Shown: positions 12,201 to 23,406, counted from the first letter of the stretch. The stretch: 64,000 nt of DNA from Spirometra erinaceieuropaei (GCA_902702965.1 CACRXP010000233.1:425532-489531), one strand, 5' to 3'. Notes: generated by a model from the letters alone, not told the origin. Translations and numbers: made by a program.

Positions 12201-15200
12201 AGTGTTACGAGGGAAAAGGCACAACCGCGCATAGGGTTATTGAAAATAACGGATACCTTCTCTGTAGTTCGTTAGTTTTGCACAATAAATACACCAGTTT
12301 TCACCTCTTCCATTTTTATGGGGTGTAACTGCTACTGGTAAGGGGTCCTCCTCCAGACTGTCAATTGTCTGCTCAGTTTTTTTACTTTCGATCTAAAAAG
12401 TCAGCTTCATCACTAAATGCGCATAAGAACGCAGAAAATCCCATATGCATCATAATATATAATATGATTGCAGAGGTAAAAGTAAACTGCTAGAGTTCCG
12501 CCGCCATACTCCATATGAAGGTATATAGGCCTACCGAGATGCACACTTGTGTTGTTCAACTTCACTCCTCCGGGCTGCAAGGGGGGACGGAAAGGAGGAA
12601 CAGGTGTGTGATGGTGGCGAGGCAGAGGAAGGACAGGGAGGCAATCGCCAAACGTATAGTCTGCCCTCCGTCGTCACGAGCAGGAAGAAACGCGAATGAG
12701 GATGAGAAACAACGTGTGAGATAATGGCCTTTTGATCCGACACCTGACAGATGAAATGTGGTCGATCCAGAGAGAGTAAGTCACCGCAGGTGGGATAGAA
12801 GAGGAAGCTAACCGTTCCAACCTCCGAGGATGGGACTGTGGTGAGGAAAAACCAGCCCCTGGAGACCCCGAAGACGGGCAGCGGACCGCGGGGATAAACA
12901 TGGCTGTCGTCGATTATACAGGACGCCGGTAGAGAGGGGTGCAGCAGGAAGAAGTGGGAAGAGCCGCCGAAGCGGGACACAGTTGAGATCGGGGCTGTTG
13001 GTGCTCTCGCTAGACACATGTCCCAGATTTGGCCCTGAATGTCAGCCAATTGGCGGAGAAGATTGAAGCAGGCCTCGATAAGTCGTCTAACGAAACGGTA
13101 TAAACACGCGCATATAATCTTTCGGTCCTGTTCCCTTTACATGTTAAAGTGACCTAGTCATTGCTTAAAATTCGTGGCTGCCCCGGTTGGGCTTTCCTCT
13201 GCAGCGACAGTAGCACCAACAACTGAAAGGAAAGCTTTCAAGTGATCGTATCTATAAGTTTGCCGTTCACGGCAAAACACTCAAATCGGCTTCTCGAGGA
13301 AGCAAATTTTCAGTCCGACCGATTCAGTCTGAAGAACGCAAAGCATCAGTGAATAGAAATGGTTTACATCAGTCGAAATATCTTAGGCTATTTTAATGTA
13401 TTCAAGCTGGATGATCGTGTTCTAACGAAAAATATTCGGCAGAGCAAATCGTCACAAAAAGGGAGAAGTATGAAAACGAGATGCGCAGAAATTTGCAATA
13501 CGGACAAATAACCGTTATAAGAGCGCATTAAAATAGGTGTGCATCGAATTCATTGCTGTCCTAAAACAGGCCATTTTCGTTCACGGGCGATAGCGGTCGC
13601 CAACGATGGTCACAACAGTAGCCAAAATTCGGTCATGCATGTAATGTCGGAGGTAGAGGGAGAAGGAGAGGGAAGACGGAGACAACGACAGTCCCAGGCC
13701 TATTCACGTCTGCCTAGCAGGGAGACACCGATGAAACTTAGATGTCACCCTGCTGTAGGCCAATCGGTTTGACCTCAGTGGTGAACCATTGCGCTAGGTG
13801 TATGTGCACGGTCGAGACTCTTGGTTTAACGGGCATGACTGGCTAAAAGACGGAAACTAAAGGTCTGGAGTGGCCGCTCTGTCAGTTCCCTTGTCGTCGT
13901 TGGTCTACCTCTTGAATCAGGAATACATCTATCTAACGGTTAGGTAGAAGAGGGTACATAATTGGCCTACTAGAGATCAGCGATCCACAGCGAAAGCAGG
14001 CAGAATTTTCGCAGATTAACCGGACAGGAGTACGGAAGGCACCAAATGGACCCATCGTTTGCGATAAAAATTGGAACCGTCCAAAGCACAACAAGGGTCT
14101 TTTGAAAAGGTCAAATGACCAAAAAGCAAACAATGTAAGGGTTAAGGAGGCGTAGTAAATAGGGTGTCAAGCGGGCATGGGGAGTGCTAAGAGGGCAGGT
14201 GAGCCTGTTGTAGTTTGATACAAGGCCCTACCTAATAGTCCTTTATTGCAGCGACGAAAACAATCTAGGCCTGTTTAGACAGAAAGTCTGTTCACACATG
14301 TGCTTACCTTTGGCGGTTCCGTTATAAAGCATGCAAAGCCGGCAGCGGCGCCGCGATGGTAATTTCTTGGGGACATCAACAAGGTGACGTCGCATACTCT
14401 GGATATCTTGATCTGCTACACTAGACAGAAACAAGCGAGGTTCGGTCCTGCAGTTCCACTTGATTGATACTGTATAGCTTGCTTACTAATCATACATACT
14501 AACTTAACCACTCGCTGGATTATGAAGGGAAAAAGAGCGTAAGCAGAGCTCGAGGCACGCGCAGGGAGGCGCGTGATAGTAAGGAAGGCGCAAACACGTG
14601 ATGTACGCAAAGTCAGAGTAGTTGTGCCTACTAAAATTGTTTTGGGAAGCAAACTACATAATATCAATCAAGTGGGGCTGTAGGACCAAACTTCGACCAG
14701 AAACGGTTTTCGATTCCTCCTTTTTCGTTCGTCGTTATAGGAATTGTTTTGTTTTTAGCTTTCAGTCGTGACTAGAGCGAATATATACTATCCTTGAAAT
14801 ATGCCAAATCGGAAGGCGACGACATGCAGAGAGAAGTGTTTATAAGGTTTGGTAAAAAAAGACGAGAAGTGGAAAAGACAGTCCAGTCGACCCAAAGACT
14901 TCGGTCTCAGTGTCACAGCGAGTGACTCAATAAAAGTTATCCTTTGGCGTATTGCAGGCTAACGAAATGGGGAGTTTAGAGAGAATAGAATAGCGCCTGG
15001 AAATATGAAAAGTGGACGAACCTAAACTTTGGATAATCCTGGATTGATTGATCGTCCAAGAACAAGCCATTGTCCTCCAAAGCCATAGAAAGTGGTGCCG
15101 TGGTTTTCTTGACGAAATCCAGGAGATTAGCCAGTCTCCGATTGGCCAGAAACACGGCTTCTCGTAAAGTGCACAGGCAATCAACCAGTCCTAGAAAGGA

Positions 15201-17500
15201 CTTATCAACGCCGAAGAGGTCTGGAAAGGGCGGGTGGGAAGTTATGAGCATCATTCTGAAAGTTCAGTTCGGAAAGAACAGATTCGTAGCTTAATTTTGA
15301 AACTTAAATGCGCGTAAAAAGGAACAAAGAGTTGAGAAAATGGTGCAAACTTGCCAAAAACAAGCAATATCTACTTCACACCAGCGGAGATCTGCATACA
15401 ACGAGAGCTGGTACAAAATGAACGGCTTAAAATGCACAAATACAAGAAGTCCAGCTTTCATAATTTGCGAAACGAACAATGTTCTCACTACAACTCTTGA
15501 CTGATCCTTAAGGGGGAAATTTATGTGGTGTCAACGAAGGACACGGGATGAGATGACTTGTCGTCGTCAGCCAGCGGTATCCCCGATCCCAGACCGAGAA
15601 GACTCGGGGCCTTAACCCCGACGTATTGGCCAGTGGCTGGTGAAGCCAAACGCTCCACCAATGAGATATAGACTCGAATTCTGCCAGCTTCACTCGAGGG
15701 TATTAAGAATCAGTCCTGAAGTCGGCACACATCTGTTAACGTTGGTTTCACGTAACCTCGAGGTAAGCACTCTCTGTGTGCCGGAAAAGTAAATTATGGT
15801 TCTACAGACATAAGATTTGTTTGACTACAAGATGAAGCCCAGTGGAATATGGATTGCATTTATTGTGAACTAACCGACTGCTTGAGAGTCAAAAAAGTTG
15901 CAGTCATCGCAAGGCCTTCTGAACTACCCCTCCATTTTAATTATTTTCAAAAGCTTATCTTGGTTAATATTCAGCCAGTAGGGGGCGGGTCACCAAAGTC
16001 TTCAACAGAACTGGCGACAATTCGATCGTCGTTGCAGACGAAGTCCACCGTGTGCTGCACAGCAAGGTGAGAGCAGGCACGACGACTTCCGCAGCACCTA
16101 CCGCAGAATTGATCAGAAGCAAATGTCATACACCGCGTCCAGCACCAGACGAAAATCGCGATCACTATGAAGATGGCGTAGGCCAGACGAATTTCCTTCA
16201 GAGAAATCGCGTCACCACCAGGACATCATTAGTTACTGTGAGGGATAGTACCTCTTCGCTGCAAGTGCACACAACGAGCCCGTACTGTAGCACAGAGGCC
16301 AAAATCCGCTAAATCTGGAAACTCAGCTGAAGCAAGTGGGTAACTGAAAAGCACCTGCGTTTCGGAGCGATTCAGCAGAACCGTCCATGTCTTTAAGATG
16401 TTCGCAAACCAGTAGGAGCCACTGTAGATGACGGAAGAGCGCGCAAAACCGTCCAGTCTTCAGGATAAGTTGGAAGAAGAAGCGGAGGCAGTTTGATAGA
16501 AAAGAACGCTTTGGGAGGTCAGTACCATGAACGAGAAGTTGCCGAACCAACAGACCTCGGTCGGTCCTATGTGAATAAACAGACAGCGATTCGTTAACGA
16601 CCAACAAGGAGACAATTAACCCGAGCCAAGGGAAGCCAGGTCAGTAAAAGGCACTAGCATGGCAAAAAATGAGTAAACCATAGCGGGGAACGCCGGCAGT
16701 AACAAGGAGCACAACAAAAGGATAGAAGACGTTTTGATGGAAGAACATTCTCTTCTTCAAAACATGAACTTTACGAGGGTAGACTGGCTCACCAGACATA
16801 AATGGCGAATATGAGATCTAAAGTGATTATTTTGGCAGTACCTCCCGAAGTTTCTACTTTTTACACAACACAGAATAGTTGGTAAGGATAATACATTCAA
16901 CCAGATAGCGCTTAGAGGTACATGTTGAAAGGTGGGATTTTTAAAAAGTGATTTTTATCTTAACAGTAACCGGGCAACTTTAAAAGTTGAGCATGAGTTA
17001 GTTTTTATAGGTGGCTCTTGGCGACTAGCGATTTACTAACAGGAGACCGGGAGTGAACGTCGTTAAACAAATGTTTATTACGGTAAATGCCGACCAAAAG
17101 GACTGAACATCTGGCTTACTCGAAAGTGCCGTAGATCAGTTCTGAGAAAAATGTATACCAACATTCAACAGCATGAACAAGCGCAGAGGCCGTGGTTGGC
17201 ATCAACGGCAGCAACAAAGATTTGGATGTTCCTCTTGTAAACAACGGAAATAAATCCAATACTTTGATGCTAGAGAGACGTTTGATAGCGTTATGAAGGA
17301 GCAACGAGGCCTCAGACAAATTGATGCAGTTGTATGATGGTTCGCTGAGGCAGAATAGCCAGGCAGACCGCATAATTGAGCACCAAACGTCCAGCTGACA
17401 ACCTAGAAGGAATTCTTCTGACGAGTGAATCGGAGGGAACTGTGTTCTCAAATCAGAAACGTCGGCTTGTTTCTGCGGAGACTGATTATGGAAGCCCAAC
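1..17500 (-). CDS. Large multi-exon gene: helical repeats, beta-propeller, helical repeats (partial, family not recognised)
   Basis: Ten minus-strand exons can be joined: 17500-17120, 16566-16355, 15220-15022, 13086-12535, 11385-10814, 10693-10559, 9287-9117, 6958-6837, 4697-4341 and 288-1. All have AG acceptors and GT donors, and intron phase agrees at all nine junctions, giving about 996 codons without a stop. The first three exons encode leucine-rich helical segments (for example QWLLLVCEHL, LGLVDCLCTLREAVFLANRR). The next four contain propeller-like strands (LLVTTEGRLYVWRLP, ELVAVLNEDGEAYIW, DDRLMIGTTTGHLLV). The last two are helical again (TFDLLLNFILKALPS, SVVLELLLGSLLAHYG). Both ends are missing: no start codon is seen at the right, and the left exon runs off the window. 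The layout recalls very large scaffold or ubiquitin-ligase proteins (HERC1/HECTD4-like size), but I saw no diagnostic motif. The gene structure is well supported; the function is unknown. Confidence 0.72.
289..4340. other. Intron of the large gene
   Basis: No exon found here. It contains the diverged duplication at 1103-1990 and a G-run near 3601. No other organised feature was seen. Confidence 0.5.
1103..1990. repeat. Diverged local direct duplication, period about 450 bases
   Basis: The stretch starting CCGTATGTGGGCGCAAGAGC at 1108 recurs as CCGTATGTGGGCACAAGATC at 1554. A later block around 1310-1455, ending in a tCACCTCTGaACC string, recurs around 1780-1905. The offset drifts from about 446 to 466, so the copies have accumulated indels. 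Both arms read in the same direction. No coding potential is recognised in either. Confidence 0.55.
4341..4697 (-). CDS. Exon of the large gene: helical repeat
   Basis: The acceptor is TCTATTTTAG and the donor TTTG|GTGCGT; 119 codons, phase 0 at both ends. A proline-rich start (FNTVPTPVTDAQSG) is followed by helices typical of HEAT/ARM-type repeats (VSQHTFDLLLNFILKALPSA; CNLICSALKLLNIQLM). Confidence 0.7.
4698..6836. other. AT-rich intron of the large gene
   Basis: Visibly A/T-rich from about 4.8 to 6.3 kb. Open frames here (for example 5051-5524 on the plus strand) are rich in Phe, Lys and Leu, as expected from composition alone. No transposon or RNA gene was recognised. Confidence 0.45.
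6837..6958 (-). CDS. Exon of the large gene
   Basis: It has one of the strongest splice pairs in the window: acceptor TTTCGCTTCATTTTCCTGTAG and donor GAG|GTAAGG. It encodes 40 codons (AAFHISAVDGSVSPLNWIDN, then a Gly/Leu-rich turn and LEYINE). It ends in phase 0, as required by the next exon at 4697. Confidence 0.7.
6959..9116. other. Intron of the large gene with an RTE relic
   Basis: Apart from the RTE fragment at 7821-7963, nothing recognisable was seen. A run of about ten C occurs near 8767. Confidence 0.4.
7821..7963 (-). mobile_element. RTE-type retrotransposon fragment (C-terminal coding relic)
   Basis: Read on the minus strand, this matches, base for base in patches, the C-terminal coding region of the RTE elements at 51.7-52.0 kb and 19.8-20.0 kb: CGACTGAGGTGATTTGG, then CGCCTGTCCTCCCC and AAATTTGGCTCGGCAC. 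It lies in an intron of the large gene in the same orientation. It is short, frame-broken and not functional. Confidence 0.6.
9117..9287 (-). CDS. Exon of the large gene
   Basis: The acceptor follows TTTGCTTCCCGTTCAACGGCAG and the donor is GGAG|GTAGGA. It encodes beta-rich sequence (TRIAIADNIYAMTTTFPESF; FTLDSISFAQTDVTVPGIVL). The trailing G joins the GA of the 6.96 kb exon to make glycine in the series RPGGPASCGG. Confidence 0.68.
9987..10075. repeat. Perfect 15-base inverted repeat, 59 bases apart
   Basis: TTTAGGGTAAGGTGA at 9987-10001 is the exact reverse complement of TCACCTTACCCTAAA at 10061-10075. It lies in the intron between the 9.1 kb and 10.6 kb exons. It could be the ends of a very small DNA transposon (MITE) or an RNA stem. 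Confidence 0.75.
10559..10693 (-). CDS. Probable exon of the large gene: propeller blade
   Basis: It contains a WD-like strand (ELVAVLNEDGEAYIWCVGF) and a good donor (GTCGCAG|GTCAGA). The acceptor chosen (GAGAAG|CT) has a poor pyrimidine tract, so the 5' edge is uncertain. Skipping this exon would also keep the frame, because the flanking exons are phase-compatible with each other; it may therefore be a cassette exon. Confidence 0.48.
10814..11385 (-). CDS. Exon of the large gene: propeller blades
   Basis: The acceptor is CATGTAG and the donor CTTG|GTGAGC. Blade-like segments are visible (ITSLRLTGDDRLMIGTTTGH; VTCMDNSANCLATIWDP), with the hydrophobic-Gly-Asp pattern of WD40 strands. The leading G completes an Arg codon with the CG left by the 12.5 kb exon, strong evidence that the two are spliced together. 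Confidence 0.72.
12535..13086 (-). CDS. Exon of the large gene: helix then start of beta-propeller
   Basis: The acceptor is TACCGTTTCGTTAG and the donor TCTCG|GTAGGC. A helix (RLIEACFNLLRQLADIQGQI) is followed by beta-strand-rich sequence with WD-like blades, for example SRFFLLVTTEGRLYVWRLP near the 3' end, then a serine/proline-rich linker. It is 552 bases long, with one leading and two trailing bases that match both neighbours in phase. Confidence 0.7.
13087..15021. other. Intron of the large gene carrying a piggyBac fragment
   Basis: Intron assigned by phase agreement of the 15.0 and 13.1 kb exons. The only recognisable content is the transposase ribbon at 14243-14434. Confidence 0.45.
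14243..14434 (-). mobile_element. piggyBac-type transposase C-terminal zinc ribbon (fragment)
   Basis: A short open frame encodes RRHLVDVPKKLPSRRRCRLC, a linker (MLYNGTAKGKHM), then CEQTFCLNRPRLF. This has the C-terminal pattern of piggyBac transposases: basic residues, RRCRxC, a second cysteine pair, then CLNxxRxxF. The catalytic DDD domain is absent, so this is a tail fragment stranded in an intron. Read with splicing, the same sequence could be made into a terminal exon of the host gene, but the ribbon is the simpler explanation. Confidence 0.5.
15022..15220 (-). CDS. Exon of the large propeller/helical gene
   Basis: A pyrimidine-rich acceptor (CGCCCTTTCCAG) and donor TTTAG|GTTCGT bound 65 full codons. 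The product is amphipathic helix (LGLVDCLCTLREAVFLANRR, LANLLDFVKK). It leaves two bases, which fit the single leading base of the 13.09 kb exon. They would also fit a weaker exon at 14420, discussed among the rejected items. Confidence 0.62.
16355..16566 (-). CDS. Exon of the large propeller/helical gene
   Basis: The acceptor is TATTCACATAG and the donor CAG|GTGCTT. The product is hydrophobic and helical (NCLRFFFQLILKTGRF, LQWLLLVCEHL). One leading base completes the codon left by the 17.1-17.5 kb exon, and one trailing base carries over. The frame stays open a little past the donor, so the exact 3' edge is less certain. Confidence 0.62.
17120..17500 (-). CDS. Exon of the large propeller/helical gene (first visible)
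   Basis: The acceptor is CTCTCCTAG and the donor GA|GTAAGC. It encodes 126 codons, rich in leucine with several short helical stretches (SEASLLLHNAIKRL, SALVHAVECWYTFFSELIYG). One leading and two trailing bases give a phase that fits the next exon. An upstream exon ending in phase 2 must exist but was not found. Confidence 0.65.
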
Positions 17501-19572
17501 CTAGGAGAGTGGTGGTATAAAAAGAAAACGATGGTGCTGATGTGGTAGGAGTTAGGATGGAGATGATGTACATCTACTTCACATGTGAATATTTTAAGCT
17601 GAGGAGCCAGTTTCTCGAGTCGGAAAAAGTCTGAATGGAGCTGGCATGGTGCTTCTACTCATAACCAATACGGTTGTGAAAATTTCTGACCTAACCGACC
17701 TCCATGATATCCAGTCTAATGTCGCTTCGCGCGTGGAGATTCGTGGCAGCACACCTGATGAGCTCACTTCGTCTCCTTTGCCACCTATGGATAGGCAACG
17801 AGGATGGAAGGACAGTCTCTACATTTTCACAACGTCCGATCAAATTTCTACTTGACCGCCAATTTAGCTCTTCTAACAGTGAGGCGGCGTCGGTGTTAGA
17901 GCAATGGAACTCCGCTCCTGGAATTGACTTTGAGAAACATGCTAAAAACACTTCCCACGATGCGTTGCAAAGAGCGCATGTTATCTCTGTTTTAAAAAAC
18001 CTGTACGATCCCAGGGATAGAACTGGAACAATGGCGGTCTAGTGCTTATTCTCTCGCTTATGCACACATCGGTATTTCCAGGTCTGGAGCACGAATGTAG
18101 ACGAATATAGATAGATATCTGTGGTAACTGAAACATCGGGACGTGTCTATATTTATCTTCGGAAGTTATAAAACCGCTGTTAGTGGCGTCGATATATGTA
18201 GCAGTGTTGTCCCTATTCTGTCAGCTTGTTGGCAACGAGGCTTAAGCTATTTGATTTTAACTACTTTTAGACTAACAGTCGTTATTCATGACGCATGCCC
18301 GCTGGAAATAACGATACATCACAATAATACTCCTAGTATGCGTAGGGTTATTGAGCAAACTAGGAGCTGATGGGCTCCTTCGACAGATTTATAGATCTCG
18401 GTAGGTCTTAGTAGCTGGTATAGACGGAACCGACCAAACAAGTCTGTGTGTAAGTTCGAAGTCGGCAAAACGGCATACAGGCTCTCCAAAAATTCAGGTC
18501 ATGACTTTATCAAATAGGATGAAAGTAGAAGACGTCCTCAAGGAACACTCAACCCAATATTGAACGGTTGTCAGAAGCTGCTGTGTGAAAGGACACTGGT
18601 ATAGGTGGCGCAGTAGCAGGTCTTAGGTGTAGCTACAATTCTACGTATGCTGCGCCTAGCCATATTATCCGCTACCCGGATTTAAGAGAACCCGAGCGGG
18701 AAGCTGCAGCGAAGTCAATTAATCAGGCGGCAGAATTTTGGATGCGTTCTCGTGTTAATACTTGGCCATTGCATCAACTTTCGGCTCAGGACTCGGTATA
18801 ATTTGTCTTGGCCATGGGACACAATCGATGAAGCTGAGTCTCAATAGTCCTTACATTCATCTTTGTATGTGCTCGACGAACCTATTTGGCCAAGACGCCA
18901 GAACGTAAATGCGCGGTTTGCGAACTTCAGCAGGGATTTCGTCCTCTAGACGCCTTGTTAAGCAATTTCAATATTTAATTGATCATTTGTTAGAGAAGCG
19001 ATGTGATTGAGTAGAGGTGTTAACTTCAGGCAGGTCGTCAACGTTAAGTAGATATTTTGAAGTGTTTCTGTTATCGTTTAAAAACAAGGTTGCTCTGTGC
19101 ATTGCCAACGGTCATTCGGTGCATGAGACTAGTTACTGACTTAACGGATGAGGTGATGTAGTCCGGAGTGTCAAGAGTGCTGGGACTCTACTCTGTGAAG
19201 GTGTCTGCTTCGATACAGTCGTTCTTCCAATCTATTCCAGTCGAATTGGCCACATGAACGAAAGGTGTCGCCATCTCCAGTAATCTGAGGAAAGGTCATA
19301 GTGAATTCGCGGAACTGATCCGTAGCTGCTCTCTGCAGCCTCGCGGGCTGTGGATTCTGCTTATTACTATCCGCTAATGTCTTCTCATACGGATGGGACT
19401 GAGAAACCAGACTAAACTTTCCGACACCACAACTATCGAGTGGACATTTTAGTGAAATTTCGTCTGTGCAGATGGCAAGAGGTTCTAGACAGGCGTTGAT
19501 CTGTCGCGACAGCTTGAGGGAGAGGATCTTGACGCAATTACAAGTTAACTAGTCTGGTCAACTATATAGTTA
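17501..19572. other. No recognised gene
   Basis: Overlapping open frames on both strands at 17691-18042 look partly protein-like, but no splice phase links either to the 17.5 kb exon. Nothing else was recognised. Confidence 0.4.
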
Positions 19573-20092
19573 GCGACATCTCCATCGCCACAGAGATCCG
19601 CGTGTGCCGGGTATCCGTCCCGTCAGTTCTTCTGTACGGGTGCGAATGATGGGCCGTGTGCGTAGAGGATGATAGACATGGAATTTTGACCACCGCTGCA
19701 TGAGGATCATCCTACGAGTGACGTACACTGACTTCGTCTCCAAAGGGACATTCCACGCTCGCTTAGACATCGCAAGAACATCTCAGGTTATCTAAGAAAG
19801 ACAGCTGAGGTGGTTTGGACACTTCGTGCCTAGGCCGCGTCATGGACTTAGTGTTTCTGCCCCCGATAAGGCGTTGTTGTCCATTTGGAAGCCTCGAAGC
19901 GGAGGTCAACTCATAATCTGGCTTTGCGCATTTCGCCAAGACATGGAAGTGACTCTTTGACGTCCGGTATTTGGCATCGTCGCCGGAGAAGAGAGTGTGT
20001 CGAGCCTTCCAAGTCCGTTGCTGCAGATCGTCAAGCGCGGAGAGGTATAACCCGCAAAATCACTGCGGCCGATTAAATCAAGCATGATCACA
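19573..20092 (+). mobile_element. RTE retrotransposon, 5'-truncated C-terminal and 3' end
   Basis: Plus-strand translation shows the RTE C-terminal motif PSVLLYGCE.WAVCVEDD, the counterpart of SVRPVLLYGCEFWAVRVEDE at 52.1 kb. It is followed by the RLRWFGH-like and GGQL-like regions and an end resembling the 3' end near 51.72 kb. Stops and frameshifts are present. The start at about 19573 is abrupt, as expected for a 5'-truncated copy. Confidence 0.7.
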
Positions 20093-23000
20093 ACCGAAAC
20101 AAGTACCAGTACACAGCTGATGTCGGGTCGTTAATTCGGCCAGCGCTCGGACGCATGGTGTTTACGGGGATCAGGAACGCCTGAATAGCTTGTTGTTTTT
20201 TCTGATAGAACCCGCACGAGCAAGAAACCCAGGCTGAGTGAAAGAATACTCAGCAATAATCTAGAAAGAGGTTGTCAGTGACGGAGCGACTAAAAAACGG
20301 GCAACTGCAAAACATTTGTGGTGGGACAACGGTTCTAACCCATAAACTGTAAGAAGTGGAAAATTGAACGGCCGTGAAAGGACCAAGACTGATAACAATG
20401 AAAGAGAAACGCCGAAGACGGCGTCCTACAGAAAAAAATCGCAAATAAAAAATTTTTCTAAAGGTCCACTAAAGTCAATTTTACATAACGGGTGCGAGCA
20501 CCTTGGAACTTTTTTTAAAAAAAAAATGGGCAACCCTGATAGCACCACACTCCCTCAGGGCTAGTCCGTACGGTCGGTCTTGGGGTTGACTGACTCTTGT
20601 CAGAAGTCACGGCGGCACAACCCGCCCAGAAGTCCCTCCGCGTGACTGGGGCACGGAGTGCTTGTGCAGTGCTAGACAGAGGCCAGTACACTGTTACAAT
20701 AGAAGTTATACTAAGGAATTTGTCAGTTATGTAAAGGGCGATCGGATAGTGCTACATATAAATTTATATTACATTTACTTAAGTGAATTTCCGTTTACAA
20801 ACGTCAAAGGTGCAGATAAGGCCAACAGGAAACGTAAGAAAGAGGGGCGAAACTATAGGTTACTTCAATGAAATTTTATTACGGGCCGTATCAATATGTA
20901 TTTTAAAATTAAAGCCCTGGGCAAAGCAACAGAATTTTAGAAATGCAATTTGATGGTCATACATCCCCATACCCCAAAAATGGCCAATCCAATGGCAGGC
21001 ACAAACCGCGATCATCATTACTGGTGTCTTCTTCACAAAACGGTAGCTTTCTTTCACATTCTAGGTATTCACTATGTCTTGCCAGTAAGCGTTCAAACTC
21101 TCGGAAGAAACGGAAATCGCAAAATGACTGCTCGAAACTGTTACATCTGTCGGAATTGTTGACGTGAAAGTCTCCACCTAATTCACAGTAAAAAAATTAT
21201 CAGACTTGCCTGCCGCTCCTTTAGACACTGGAATATGATTGCAGTCGAAAACGCTAACGGACATGGTGGTATGAGTTTTCTGTGGCGTTCATATTAATTT
21301 TTATTAAAAACACCTGAAGGTATAGCCCCACGCGTCCAGATACAGCCGATATTATAAGAGGCGCGGTGAAATCTGTTGCAGTCGCACAACCAAATACACA
21401 GTTACACTCACAGACATATGCAGTGTTGAACGTTAAACACTTAGTTAGGATTCAGTGAACGGAACTGTAGAATACCCAACTTTTTGCAGTTTCTGTAACT
21501 TGCACTTAGAAGCGGCAGCTAATAAAGCATCGGTTGATACAGACTCCCGCATTACTAGCGTGTGGCCGGGCTTTCTGAACGCTCCTGAACTTATTCTTTT
21601 CTGTTTAATATTTTGTCGTCTTCTTATTACGTCGGAGTTTTTATTCCCGTTTCAGAGATTGTGTGTTTCGTAAGATTCTAATCAAGAGATCCATTTCCTT
21701 CAACGCTTCGTTTTCCCTAGAGTAATAGTGTAAGTTGATTTATCCCTTTGGCCACCTGTCAGCACTGGCATCCCCTTGGTGTGCCTCTCCTATTTCACGT
21801 AGACTGATTCTCTAAGATTCAATAAAGAATAACACTTTATATTTGCGTAAGTATTTCTTCCACTGAATGTTTCGACAATGGATATTAAGCAAATATACTA
21901 ACTGCATCGGTACCAAACGGACTGAGATTCAACCTAAAGCGTCTAGTAACTATCGGTCAAAGCTATCTTTAAAAGCACATAAAGAATATTTCAAAAAACT
22001 GTTAAGTAACTTTATTTTGCTGCGGTTTTGCCTAAAGTATAGTAGATCCTACTGTGTGTTACCTTCCCGTGCGAAAGTATTTCAGTTGGACAAGAAGTTC
22101 ATTTTTCCGGCCTATTTGTCAATATGATGTTACATACAAGCGCTTTGCCAGCCGTCGTTATAAAGTCGGTTGAAGCTATTGCCCTACCATGCATCAATAA
22201 ATGAACATTTTGTGTTAATCAACACTCAAAGGGATATTTTGACCGTAAATAATAATATATTTCCGAGTGGATTTTAGGACGAGTAAGCAAACACTGTGCA
22301 GTACTCGATTTTGTTTATATAATAGGCATTCTGATATATAAAAAAACAGTTAGCGAATAATAAAAAAACTTCCAATTTTTAGAGAAAAGAAAACTGGGAG
22401 TGCTTTGATTAATTTTTAATGATATTAAAACAGCCGATTTTGTGAAGGCAAATTTGCGGATGGGTCAGGACCATCCTGCAGTTGAGGTTCGAAACGGTAC
22501 TCGCCAAGGCATGATTCCAAAAGCAGGCTAGTCTGTTCGTTGCAGATGCGATAATTACATTTTTGGAATGACGACAGAATCAACCGTCAAGCTGGAGGGA
22601 CAGGAGGATTCAGTGGCAAAAGGTCACAATCTGTTTGGAGTCCAAGTGAGTAGGGGACACTAAAGGCTAAAAACCTTATCAAAGCGCGGTAGATGTGACC
22701 ATAATAGTTTTCTGTTGGCCCATCAAACAGAGGACTAAAACGGATGGATCCGCAGTGATTGTAAACGGACCGATTGGCCTAGATATGAGGATTTGATATT
22801 AAATGCCGCGTAAATCATCACTGCAGGGGAGAGAAGAGGAGTGGTCGTGGACCCAGCAGACGAATAAAAACATGGGGTTATAATAAGCTGGGCGAAATTT
22901 TCAACCTGAGCAGGTAAAGTGTTTATTATCTGCCATTAAATCCCAGGAGGACACTTTTTCGGACAGCCATCGTGGTAACGCCAGGCCAACCGCCATTGCC

Positions 23001-23400
23001 TGCACCTACGTCCTAGAGACAGCCAGCTTTGGCACACGCACATGCCTGGTTTGGTCTTTCTCGCTGCAATTCTGTCCGCACTACACATCTGGTCGATTCT
23101 CCGGTTACACCATTCGAGGCTTGTCCTTACTCTCGCGTGGGCTCGGAGACAGTCAAAGCAACTCCTTTCGCTTACTGGTTATGCAGGAGGGCACAGTAAA
23201 CCACTGACGTAAACAACCTGCCCCAACACTTATGCGGCGGCTATTTGCGGCGACACTTGGGACGTCGCTTTCGTGGACGCCGCTTACGCGGCTCCGGACG
23301 CACCCTCATTCGACGGCAGCTTTCCTCCATCATTCTGTACAGAATAAATCTTCTTCCCCACTGATGTCCGGTTCTTCTATCTTTTTATCCATGACCGGGC
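20093..23400. other. Intergenic, AT-rich, no recognised gene
   Basis: A/T-rich especially at 21.8-22.4 kb. Short open frames do not resemble proteins I know. The only structure found is the hairpin immediately to the right. Confidence 0.4.
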
Positions 23401-23406
23401 CTGAAG

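Noticed and set aside
14016..14420. Two terminal exons (14420-14308, 14098-14016) of the large gene, ending in a Cys/Arg/Trp-containing C-terminus
   Set aside because: Splice phases fit, but unspliced the first piece reads as a piggyBac zinc ribbon, and skipping both joins the 15.0 kb exon to the 13.1 kb exon smoothly in frame. Kept only as a possible alternative end.
15508..15693. 61-codon minus frame with SHWWSVWLHQPLANTSGL
   Set aside because: Tidy-looking and perhaps part of a dispersed repeat, but no family could be assigned and no phase link to neighbouring exons was found.
10814..17500. Assignment of the large gene to MED16, BIRC6 or UBR4
   Set aside because: Each was considered because of propeller plus helical parts or loosely similar strings, but domain order or diagnostic motifs (BIR, UBR box, MED16 C-terminus in the right place) did not fit.
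17691..18042. Overlapping open frames on both strands upstream of the first visible exon
   Set aside because: The minus frame looks partly protein-like but its donors leave zero or one base, while the 17500 exon needs two. No firm evidence for either strand.
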